DNA of 21,941 nt, taken from contig NW_014577263.1 in NCBI RefSeq assembly GCF_000485595.1, positions 183,615 to 205,555 of the forward strand, given 5' to 3'. The position numbers and the translations under genes were made by a program. The DNA comes from Priapulus caudatus. Taxonomy: Eukaryota > Priapulida > Priapulimorpha > Priapulimorphida > Priapulidae. Below, in pieces: positions 1 to 16,559 of this stretch (its first letter is position 1; each line of letters begins with the position of its first letter). Below the pieces are notes generated by a model. The model was not told the origin of the DNA and made no database searches. It was given only the letters and a program-made list of their open reading frames with translations.

Positions 1-45
<45 letters not shown>

Positions 46-60
46 ATCTCTCTCTCTCTC
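1..60. repeat. (TC)n microsatellite at window start
   Basis: Nearly pure TC dinucleotides, with one TTTCTA interruption, run from the first base to about 60, so the array extends beyond the window. Confidence 0.95.
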
Positions 61-386
61 CCGCCCCGGCCACCAACCCTTCCCCCGCCTCCATTCCGCG
101 TTCGCGCGTGAGGAAGTGATGGTTTTGCAAACCATCACTGCAGGCAACTTTGATCAAAGCTGATGTCACTGCGACTGTGTTAGGAAAACCCTTGTTAAGT
201 GACGGTGATACGAATAAGGACATAATGGGCAAATAGATGGCGCCACGTTTCCATCAAGCTTGACAGACGACCAGCAACCAAGCAACACGTAACAGCCCTG
301 CAGCGTGGTGTTGTGTACGCCTGTGGTTGAACACGCCCTGGTGTTTTACGCTAGTCTGCAGCGTTGGTTTCCATTTCACATTGCAG

Positions 387-484
387 GCAAAAGAGGTGAG
401 AAGGAACATTATGAAGATAGGAAAGACTCGCTTTGTCATGACGGTCAGATACATTAAGGAGCTGGAGATCAGAGGCAAGACGAG
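387..484 (+). CDS. Unknown plus-strand gene, exon a
   Basis: A candidate exon follows acceptor ATTGCAG and ends at donor AG|GTACC. It is 98 nt, phase 0 to phase 2, and reads AKEVRRNIMKIGKTRFVM then TVRYIKELEIRGKTR. It is basic and compact, with no stop. The phase-2 end is completed by the first base of the next candidate exon to give Arg. I do not recognise the protein. The first exon and start codon were not found. Confidence 0.5.
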
Positions 485-841
485 GTACCATGCTTCTCTC
501 CAACTACTGCAACTACCTTGAACTATTATACCCACCAACAGGTGGCGCCTATACACGTTGCTTTCTGCAGAGTACATGACACTAATGATTTTAACACTTT
601 CATTGATGTGGGCTGTTTGGAAATATTCAATAATCCAGATGTTCACATTGTTAGTTAGTTAGTTAGTTAGTTAGAAAGCAAGAGCGTAAAAGTGTAAGAA
701 TAAGCGTAGAATTAGTAGAAGAGGTAATGAACTCATGCACGGAAGTAACTATTTAGTGTTGCTCTGCATGTTAAAACAGCGATATTCATATCCTACAGCT
801 TCATAACCTGCAGTTCACAAGATTTTTCCCGTCTATACCAG

Positions 842-1076
842 ATCGGTGACAACTCTGGACCTGCTAGGTGGCAGCACCAGTACTATAACCCAACCAGAAA
901 TGAAACCATCGATGAGATCTTCCTCAACATCGCGCATGGACGAGATGGTACTGCCACATGCTGGCAGGGGCAAAAAACAACAAAAGGCTACCAAGACTAA
1001 GCAGATGGCCAGCAAGAAGGGGAAAGTAACTTCTGCAAAAAACACTGGGAAACCAGGACCAAAAAAGCAATCTTCA
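842..1076 (+). CDS. Unknown plus-strand gene, exon b, Lys-rich
   Basis: The exon follows acceptor ATACCAG and ends at donor GTATGT; it is 235 nt, phase 2 to phase 0. It encodes SVTTLDLLGGSTSTITQPEM, a Ser/Arg stretch (MRSSSTSRMDEMV), then a strongly basic segment (GRGKKQQKATKTKQMASKKG). The basic segment could be a nuclear localisation or nucleic-acid binding region. This is inference only. Phases join cleanly to the exons on either side. Confidence 0.55.
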
Positions 1077-1259
1077 GTATGTATCGTACAATATGTTATA
1101 TAGGAATATACATATAGCCAGTTATTAGAGAAAATAATGCTATAAAATTTCTAATTTTTGCATTGATGTTGGCATACATGTAACATCATTCTACTTTCAA
1201 TTTTTTACTCAACATTCCTCATACGTTAGGAACATATATGATGCAACTGGTTATATATA

Positions 1260-1716
1260 CAGGGACGGATCCAGGATTTTTGAAAAGGGGGTGTCCATGA
1301 AGAAATAAAGGGCCCCTTTTCCTGCTTACTTTTTCTGGTGTTTTAAAAAGCTGCTGAAGGCCACTTATGGGGAGTTTGGGGGACCTCCCCCAAGATTAAA
1401 AAAACAAATTGGTGCATTCTGAGAGCATATGAGCAGTAATTTTGATGTCTAGAATGCAAAAATTTATCAGATCTGGTCCCCCGGATGCCTGCGGACCCCT
1501 CTTTGCCAATTTCTAGGTTTTTATAACGAATTTACAATCTTTATCAGAAAAACTAGCGCTAAACAAGATTTTTTTATAGAGACAATATAAGAGAAGTGTG
1601 TGTGTGTGTGGGCGCGCGCGCATGCGTGCGTGCGTGCGTGTATGCTTTTTTTCCTTTTTTTGTGGTAAAAAGGGGTGGTCCGGACCCCCTCGACCCCCCC
1701 TCTGGATCCGCCCCTG
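1260..1716. mobile_element. Non-autonomous DNA transposon, hAT-like ends
   Basis: The 457-bp element begins CAGGGACGGATCCAG and ends CTGGATCCGCCCCTG, an imperfect terminal inverted repeat of about 15 bp. The CAGGG(G)CGGATCC type of end is common in hAT-type miniature elements of invertebrates. It has no coding capacity. Flanks are TA-rich (tatatata), so the expected 8-bp target duplication cannot be read unambiguously. It lies in the intron between plus-strand exons b and c and carries an internal GT/GC microsatellite around 1597-1639. Confidence 0.7.
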
Positions 1717-1848
1717 ATATATATATATAATATATATATATATATGTATATACATATATATATATAGCAATATCTATAGTGGTAGGTCTTGGAGTACATC
1801 TGATAAACATATGTACACACATGATACACATTACATACATGTCTACAG

Positions 1849-2033
1849 GTTAACGGCATTCTGAGACCGTACCCGCACGTTGCCGTGGCGACGGAGTGGG
1901 CGACGACGGCCGTGCAGACGGACATGAGGTGCAGCTCCAGTCAGACGGACTACATGGACGTCGCTCGCTCACTGTCTTCCTCCACCAGCGCCACCACCAC
2001 GTCGCACGCCACCAGCCCCCTGTTCTCATACAG
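1849..2033 (+). CDS. Unknown plus-strand gene, exon c, SQTD motifs
   Basis: The exon follows acceptor TCTACAG and ends at CATACAG|GTGTGT. It encodes VNGILRPYPHVAVATEW, then TTAVQTDMRCSSSQTDYMDV and a Ser/Thr/Ala-rich stretch. The paired VQTD and SQTD motifs are notable; SQTD-like motifs can bind dynein light chain in other proteins, but that is inference. The GTGTGT donor leaves phase 2, which does not join to the next exon without a stop. An alternative donor at 2037 (TGT|GTAATG) gives phase 0 and joins openly, or a small exon is missing. Confidence 0.55.
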
Positions 2034-2082
2034 GTGTGTAATGATGCCTAACACTACAGCTGACATAGGGTCTATATGTCTC

Positions 2083-2234
2083 CCTGGGTACTGCCGGACA
2101 CTGCGGCTGCTGTTGTCAATAACAACAATCAATAATATCAACAATCAATAATGTCAGCAACAATAACAGCAGTTAGTATAGCAACATTAGTAGCAGCAAC
2201 AACAACAGCAGCCGCAGTGTCCGGCAGTACCCAG
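2083..2234. repeat. Inverted repeat, arms of about 32-34 bp
   Basis: The left arm at 2083-2116 (CCTGGGTACTGCCGGACACT...) is the reverse complement of the right arm at about 2203-2234 (...AGTGTCCGGCAGTACCCAGG). The loop is an ACA/AAT/AGC-rich simple sequence. It begins 49 bases after the donor of plus-strand exon c, so a transcript could fold here. It is probably a miniature foldback element. No clear target duplication is visible. Confidence 0.75.
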
Positions 2235-2568
2235 GAAAACACAGAAACCTTATGAGGAACACTACACAATGATGGTTATAGTTGGTTACCCTATTTATTC
2301 ACTGCCGACATGGCGTCGGCTATAGAACAATATATCACCAGAGATCTATAAATACTACATATTATTTATAGATCTCTATGAATATCACCAACAATGTTAT
2401 GTATAAACAAACATATGAGCATACATGTAAGCGCCACCTGTAGGTTGGAAAGATAAGCTGCTGGTATAAAATATTATGTAACGTATCAGTCCCTCTCACA
2501 CGTGGCCCAGTAATAAAGCTACCGCGGAAACCCCCAAGAACTAAACCAATAGAGTCTCTCCCTACCAG

Positions 2569-3846
2569 GCCCACCTACCTACCCATGCCTTCCTGCTCCA
2601 ACATGCCTCCAAGAATGTAGCCTCGCCCTTCACCGAGAACTCGACGAAGAGATACGACTCGGTTGACTCGATCTTAGACTCTGTTCGAGGCGGGCACGGC
2701 TGCTGGGTGAATGACGTCGACGATTCGAGCGAGTTCTCGATATGCGAGATTTGTTTCAGGAACGGGACACCAGATGGCGCCGCACGGCAAGTGGCGGTCG
2801 TAGACGGGCGCGCGTCAGCGGCTGCGGGGAGTAGGGAACCGGAGGCGGGGAGCAGTCGGCCGTCTACGCCGTCGTCCGTGGTGAGTGAGGAACTCGACAC
2901 TGGAGACGACAGCGGGACCAGACGATCATCCATACACAGCGAACTGTCGCAGAAAGGAGCTAGTCGCCAGTCTAGAGCGTCATCTACACACAGCGAACTG
3001 TCGCAGAAAGGAGCTAGTCGCCAGTCTAGAGCGTCATCTACACACAGCGAACAGTCGCAGAAAGGAGCTAGTCGCCAGTCTAGAGCGTCATCTACACACA
3101 GCGAACAGACGCAGAAAGGAGGTAGTCGCCAGTCTAGATCCTCGTCTACACACAGCGAACAGTCGCAGAAAGGAGGTGATCGCCAGTCTAGATACGACCA
3201 TCTAGACTGGTGACTACCTCCTTTCTGCGACTGTTCGCTGTGTGTAGATGAGGATCTAGACTGGCGATCACCTCCTTTCTGCGACTGTTCGCTGTGTGTA
3301 GATGAGGCCATACGCAACGAACTATCACAGAAAAGAGTTAGTCGCCAGTCTAGAGTGTCATCTACACACAGCGAACTATCACAGAAAGGAGGTCGTCGCC
3401 AGTCTAGATCCTCGTCTACACACAGCGAACTATCACAGAAAGGAGGTCGTTGCCAGTCTAGATCCTCGTCTACACACAGCGAACAGTCGCAGAATGGAGC
3501 TAGTCGCCAGTCTAGACGCAGTGAACAGTTACAAGCGGCAGGTAGCCGTGCCTCTAGACCGGCGCCCGCACACGTCGCACGTGAACCGTCCGTGAAGCCG
3601 ACGACGCCATCTAGTGGCGAGGATTCCGCGTCGGAAGCGCCATCGCCGGCCGACGACGGGATGCGGCGGAGCTCCTCAGCCTCCGGCTCGCGGGAGGGGA
3701 TGCTAGCGGGGGCGGGGACGGCAGGGGAAGGACTCGTGGGGAAGATGTACACGCGAGACACTGACAGCCAGCCAAGCTCCGGTGACGACGACGACGACGA
3801 CGACGACGTCGTGGTGGCTGGTGGCGCCACACAGTGCCGAGGATGA
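2569..3846 (+). CDS. Unknown plus-strand gene, terminal exon with 18-residue repeats, one internal stop
   Basis: The exon follows acceptor CTACCAG. The unique N-part reads HAFLLQHASKNVASPFTENS, then TKRYDSVDSILDSV and SSEFSICEICFRNG. An 18-residue tandem repeat follows (consensus SSTHSEQSQKGxSRQSRx): five copies at about 2922-3195, two inverted units at about 3200-3306, then about four more copies to 3515. After that come acidic/Ser-rich sequence and an eight-Asp run. TGA at 3211-3213 ends the frame, yet the same frame is otherwise open to TGA at 3844-3846 (426 codons including the final stop). The stop lies in an inverted unit where the sister unit has CGA. The true protein may therefore end at 3213 or at 3846. 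Function is unknown; the repeats look like disordered, phosphorylatable Ser/Arg/Gln sequence. Confidence 0.55.
2922..3515 (+). repeat. 54-bp coding minisatellite with two inverted units
   Basis: The unit is 54 bp, with core CACAGCGAACAGTCGCAGAA followed by AGGAG(C/G)TAGTCGCCAGTCTAGA. There are about 11 copies: five direct, two inverted (about 3200-3306), then four direct. The inverted unit at 3253-3306 is nearly identical to the reverse complement of the copy ending at 3195, giving a strong hairpin of about 50 bp. Length divisible by three keeps the frame in all copies. Confidence 0.9.
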
Positions 3847-3941
3847 GAGGACGTCGTGGTGGCCGGTGGCGCCACACAGTGCCGAGGATGAGAGGACGTC
3901 GTGGTGGCCGGTGGCGCCACACAGTGACGGGGATGAGATGT
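3808..3941 (+). repeat. 45-bp tandem repeat, three copies
   Basis: The unit GACGTCGTGGTGGCCGGTGG followed by CGCCACACAGTGCCGAGGATGAGAG occurs three times, the last diverged and incomplete. It directly follows the GAC run that encodes the Asp tract. In the frame of the exon the first copy supplies the stop. In the next frame all copies are open and read SWWPVAPHSAEDERT repeatedly. Confidence 0.85.
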
Positions 3942-3999
3942 TGTCGGGAACATCCAATCGCGTGTGACGTGACAGTTTCGGGTGCGCGACAGGAATATT

Positions 4000-4960
4000 C
4001 CCTTTTCCGGAAATGGACGGACGGAGAAGGGAGAAGTCGCGATTTGGCAAATTCTATTTGCTGATACGTGTAGCATATTGTTTTTTTTAATGAGTTTCTT
4101 GTCATATAGTGTTGGTATATGTCAGTTATGTTATATATCACGATAGATGGCAGCACTGGTTGGGAAGTGATACAGGTGTGGTTCTGCTGAGTAAATGTAC
4201 TTATCACATACTCTACGACAGTATACGTTTGATTTGCTATAGCAAAATTATCAGTGTGGTGAAAATGAGTAAGTTTCCCCTCCCCCCATTTAGCAGTTAC
4301 AATTTATTGCAAGCAGGTGATTCAATATTTAAGTTACCTTGTTGTTAAGATAACTGACAAATTTGCCGTCTAAAGATTTGCTAGAAGTGGGAATATTGGT
4401 GTGGAAACTTCGTGTTGGTTTTACTTGTTAGGCGAAGAATTTTCTTACATATAAATAAATATAGATATGAATATAGTTGTTACTAAATGATTAATGTAGT
4501 TTACATATGTGCATTTCCTTCAGTATTATTAGCTTAATACCATATGACCAGAGTTTAATTTTCTATTATAAATTTTATAGTAATATCTCATCGCAGATTG
4601 AATTATTTGAGAATCTTGTATTATCATGTAGTTATAATAAACAATCTCCCATCCCCTACATTACATATGTACGATTCCAATGGTTTAGTAAATTTCCATA
4701 TAAATATTTAGTAGTGTGTGTACGTATACTATGTTAACAAATATTGCAGCGTGCGTGACTTGTTGACTACTATTAATCAATTAATTACTTTACCATGCAA
4801 TTATAAAAATGGAACAATAAGTAGCAACTGTCAGTATTCATGACAAATTTAAATTTGGCTAGATTTGTGTTCAGTATATTATGTAGTTTATAGTTGGTTG
4901 ATAGACTCTTAGTATTGCTTGTTGAATGAACATGCACGTCTTTGCTGTCTGTCCTTATAA
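4000..4960. other. AT-rich intergenic stretch
   Basis: After the 45-bp repeats the sequence becomes AT-rich with only short random open frames. I see no exon with convincing splice sites and codon pattern, and no RNA gene. It is probably 3' UTR and intergenic DNA between the two convergent genes. Confidence 0.5.
4454..4641 (+). terminator. Candidate polyadenylation signals for plus-strand gene
   Basis: AATAAA occurs at 4454-4459 (within ATAAATAAATA) and at 4636-4641, in AT-rich DNA about 0.6-0.8 kb after the last open plus-strand frame. Either could serve the unknown gene. AATAAA is frequent by chance in such AT-rich sequence. Confidence 0.3.
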
Positions 4961-4967
4961 CAACAAT

Positions 4968-5026
4968 CAAGAGTAGATAATAAAACCATTTTAACCATAT
5001 AACCATGGTTTTATTATCTACTCTTG
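4968..5026. repeat. Perfect 21-bp hairpin
   Basis: CAAGAGTAGATAATAAAACC(A) at 4968-4988 is repeated as an exact reverse complement at 5006-5026, with a 17-base loop. The core GAGTAGATAATA is shared with the hairpin at 5389-5432 about 400 bp away. Confidence 0.9.
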
Positions 5027-5218
5027 CAACAATGTGACATGACCAGGAGTGAATGAAAACAAACAAAACATTTGTTATTCTTCGCTCCTGGTACGACGAG
5101 GAGCATGTTGGATGACACAATATTTGTCACCGTATAACCACGACAATTTTTTTGTGGCTGGTATGAAATGATATATGCTCAGCATCTGATAAACATCGAC
5201 CCATAGTCGGGCACGAAA

Positions 5219-5460
5219 GGTCGTTGTCGTATCAGGTAGTACATATATGTACCCGAGGTAGTTTTAGGTTGTTTAGTATTATGTTTATATTTTTATATGA
5301 GGTATATTTAGGGTTAGGGTTAGGGTACACTTCTGTAGTACAAGTCTGGTACACTTTGTGTATACATATATGTACCTCGGGTACATATTATCAGGAGTAG
5401 ATAATAGGATTCCCTATTATCTACTCCTGATATTATGTAGTACCTGATACGACAACGACC
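5219..5460. mobile_element. MITE-like element with 26-bp terminal inverted repeats
   Basis: The left end GGTCGTTGTCGTATCAGGTA (continuing GTACAT, 5219-5244) matches the reverse complement of the right end at 5435-5460 with one mismatch. The 242-bp interior contains TACATATATGTACC motifs in both orientations, a TTAGGG doublet, and a 20-bp hairpin at 5389-5408/5413-5432. No coding capacity and no clear target duplication are seen. Confidence 0.8.
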
Positions 5461-6390
5461 CCTTCAGCCATAGTCGGTGTGCCTTGAAACGTTGGTCACC
5501 ATGTCTACATGCAAAGTATGAGTAGTGCTGATTAGGAGCATAATGGCAGGGAGGAATGTCTACAAATGATTTTGACAGAAGTTCATCGTTTAGCAATGCA
5601 TCACCTTAAAGTTTGTTACGAATGCATTGAATTTGTTCCAAGGGGGATGGAGGTCTATTGGTGTATATAACATGATTGCAACATCTAACATTTTAATGAG
5701 TTTAAATTTTATATTGAATGCTGAGTGCTTGCAACTGTTTGTACTTTACCAGATAGTGACTCGGTTATTGCGTCCTTATAATGCTGGCATAGATATCAAC
5801 AATTTGAGTAAACAAATTTCTATTTAATATTTATAAAGGACAACATAATTATTATAAATTTATTTCGGCGAACTTTTGGGTACGCATGTTTCATGAACAA
5901 TAGAACATCTGTACAGCCACCAATTAGGTGGCACGTGGTGGATAACCACTTGTAAATAGCTTAACTATAAAAATTACAAAATGGCCGACGGTGGGCCATC
6001 TCGACCACCTACCACGTCTGTGCTCCTCTCAAACACATTTATCATCGTATATATTCCTTTCTCTCCCATCTTTCTCATCTCCCACGCATTCATGATGGCA
6101 TATCCCTCCCTCTTCCCCGCACAGCGTTCACGTTTTTAATACAATTATTATAAATATTTTTTTTACAAACTATCAAAATTCAATAACAATGCAAATCCCG
6201 TACTCTCTGGAAGTGACAGGTCTATTTTGCGCGGTCGTGCGTGACTGCTGAATACATCTTAAATGTGACACAGCTTTTGCTAGTTTACTCTTCGCTAAAT
6301 TCAAGTCACATACGACCATGCCCCCGTCTTGCAAAGTACAACTTCAAGAATGCATCCGCCCCACGATCTTTTCCGCGGCGAGTGCATAAC
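5461..6390. other. Intergenic stretch without recognised gene
   Basis: Only short random open frames occur. A less AT-rich patch near 5980-6120 has no splice-bounded open frame that I trust. I see no tRNA, rRNA or repeat array. It separates the two convergent genes. Confidence 0.45.
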
Positions 6391-6394
6391 GATC

Positions 6395-6400
6395 TTTATT
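6395..6400 (-). terminator. Candidate polyadenylation signal for MBT gene
   Basis: Plus-strand TTTATT is AATAAA on the minus strand, about 1 kb after the MBT stop codon at 7413-7415. No AATAAA was noticed between the stop and this point, so the 3' UTR may include the triplet tract and the 130-bp duplication. Confidence 0.35.
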
Positions 6401-6580
6401 CGACACCACACAATCAACATGCAAACAATCAAACGAAGAAACGAGAAAAGTATAAAATCTCAACGCACCAACACGACTGTTAACTAGTGAATATGAGCCC
6501 CTCTCTTCCTTCCCCTGGGGAACGTCAATGCGTAGACGTGGCTGTGAAATGCTAAGTCAATAAGCTCAATATCTCATCGT

Positions 6581-6830
6581 GATGGGTCACCCACTCGATC
6601 TCTCCACCTTGTTTTACCCAGAAGCACGTGGCTTTCCTCACCCCTCAGGGGACGTCCTAGAGTATACAATGGCTGTGGGCCCTGAAGATGACCCAAATAT
6701 GAGAGCTGTGATGGGTCACCCACGCAATCTCTCCACCATTTAACCCAGAAGCACGTGGCTTTCCTCACCCCAAGGGACGTCACTGTGTAGACATGACTGT
6801 GAGCCCTGAAGAAGACCTCCACATGAGACC
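6581..6830. repeat. Tandem duplication of about 129 bp
   Basis: GATGGGTCACCCAC starts at 6581 and again at 6710. Both copies share TCTCTCCACC, ACCCAGAAGCACGTGGCTTT, CCTCACCCC and GGGACGTC, then (G)CCCTGAAGA. Sequence at 6515-6550 (GGGGAACGTCAATGCGTAGA) resembles the end of the unit, so an older partial copy may precede it. The repeat lies in the probable 3' UTR of the MBT gene. Confidence 0.8.
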
Positions 6831-6944
6831 ACTCTCTCTCGGATGGCGCAATGTATCGCCCGCGCGGCCACTACAAGACCGACACCATCTCATCACATCC
6901 ACACCATCACCGATCTCTACGACGTTTTCACCTGGGAGGGCAGG

Positions 6945-7192
6945 AGCAGCAGCAGCAGCAGTAGCAGCAGTAACAGCAGCAGCAGTAACAGCAGCAGCAG
7001 CAGCAGTAACAGCAGCAGCAGCAGCAGCAGCAGCGGCAGTAACAGCAGCAGCAGAAGCAGCAGCAGTAACAGCAGCAGCAGCAGCAGTAACAGCAGCAGC
7101 AGCAGCAGCAACAGCAGTAGTAACAGCAGTAGCAGCATCATCAGCATCAGTAGCAGCAGCAGCAGCAGCATCATCATCAGTAGCAGCAGCAG

Positions 7193-7245
<53 letters not shown>

Positions 7246-7248
7246 GCG
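6945..7248 (-). repeat. CTG-type triplet tract in likely MBT gene 3' UTR
   Basis: About 300 bp of plus-strand AGC triplets is interrupted by AGT/AAC variants, with a CATCAT run around 7195-7221, ending in eight or so pure AGC units. In the sense of the MBT transcript this is (CTG)n with TTACTG and ATG variants, starting about 165 bases after the TAG at 7413. It is not part of the reading frame. Confidence 0.85.
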
Positions 7249-7412
7249 GCGTCTACTTCTGCAGTACGACAGTACTACTTCTTACCTTCTCGCCCGACCA
7301 TCTTCCACGACACTCCGTCACGCGCACGAAACGGCGGCAGTGGGAGAGCGTCTCCGGGTCAAACAAGCGAGCGCGCTTCGTCATCGCTCGCCGCCGACTC
7401 GAGTGGCGCCCC

Positions 7413-15541
<8,129 letters not shown>

Positions 15542-15635
15542 CTGTTCCACACTTCACTCATCGCCACCTACAGAGATGCCAACACGTATTTGAAGCAATC
15601 TGTAGTTTCTGGCCATCAAATCAGTAGTTCGAGGG

Positions 15636-15785
15636 TCACGTAGTGACCCAAGTTTGCTAGGGGGGTCCGACATGCCCCCCGGAAAAAATTTTGATCTTGA
15701 GGTGCAATTTCCTGCATTCTGAGGGTCAAAAATGACAAAAAATTGACAAAAAATGACAATAATTAAATATTTTTTTTTTCGATCA
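15636..15785. mobile_element. Fragment of a DNA-transposon-like repeat
   Basis: GGGGGGTCCGACATGCCCCC followed by CGGAAAAAATTTTGATC and TGCATTCTGAGGG resembles internal sequence of widespread miniature elements. It shares the TGCATTCTGAG word with the element at 1260-1716. No terminal repeats are visible, so it is a truncated copy at best. Confidence 0.45.
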
Positions 15786-15909
15786 CAGTGAAATTCGTAG
15801 TTTGATACAAACTGGTCGTAGTGGTGCAAAGGGAATAGAAATTCGTATAAAATACAGATAAATCGTAGTGGTTGGCATCTCTGCACCTATCCACGCGTGC
15901 GAAGAAACG

Positions 15910-16410
15910 CACAGAGAAGAGACGGAGAGAATGAGGTACGCGCGTACGAGATGTGTGGTGTACGCTGACACGGAGGGGGAATCATCAAATCATGCGGAAC
16001 TGACGAGAAGAGATGGAGAGAATGAGGTAGGAGACGTGTAGCATATGATGATGTTTACAGGGAGTCGACGTTTTGTGCCGAATGAATGGAGAAGAGATGG
16101 AGAAAATTAGGTACGAATGAGGTGAGAATTCGTAGAGACGTCAGGTAGCATATACTGACGCGGAGAGGGAGTTCATGCGGAACAAACGGAGAAGCGACAG
16201 AGAATGTGCTACGCGTGTATGCTGATGTGGAGAGTATGCTGAAGTGGAGAGGGAGTCGTCGTTTCGTGGGAAACGAACGGAGAAGAGACAGAGAACGAGG
16301 TATGGGCGTATGAGATGTGTAGCGTACGCTGACGTGGAGGGGGAGTTCGTGCGGAATGAACGGAGAAGAGATGGATAAATTAGGTATGTGTGTACGAGAC
16401 GTTAGGTGTC
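15910..16410. repeat. Degenerate tandem repeat of about 85-95 bp, about six copies
   Basis: Each unit begins near GGAGAAGAGA(T/C)GGAGA, continues with a (G)AGGTA..CG(T/C)ACGAGA block and a GTACGCTGACG(T/C)GGAG block, and ends GGGAGT..TGCGGAA(C/T)GAACG. Copies are diverged and vary in length. No stable reading frame runs through. Confidence 0.75.
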
Positions 16411-16559
16411 AATTGGATTGAAAATGAGACTGTGTATACCCTAACGCAGGGGTCGAGTTATCGTTTTTAAGACGAGACAACACGCGGAGCAAACTCGTTG
16501 CCACCCTCGTGAACGAAACGAGACGTGGTCTACCTTACCTCTAACAGAATAACCCCTGT

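Noticed and set aside
2562-4076. Long 504-codon minus-strand open frame
   Set aside because: It is open because the 54-bp repeat lacks stops in either orientation. The plus strand has the splice acceptor, the unique N-part and the better protein composition.
5310-5325. TTAGGG doublet as telomeric sequence
   Set aside because: There are only about two and a half copies, inside a TIR-bounded element.
6917-7222. Minus-strand poly-Leu/poly-Met frame
   Set aside because: It is pure triplet repeat after the MBT stop codon, with no splice link.
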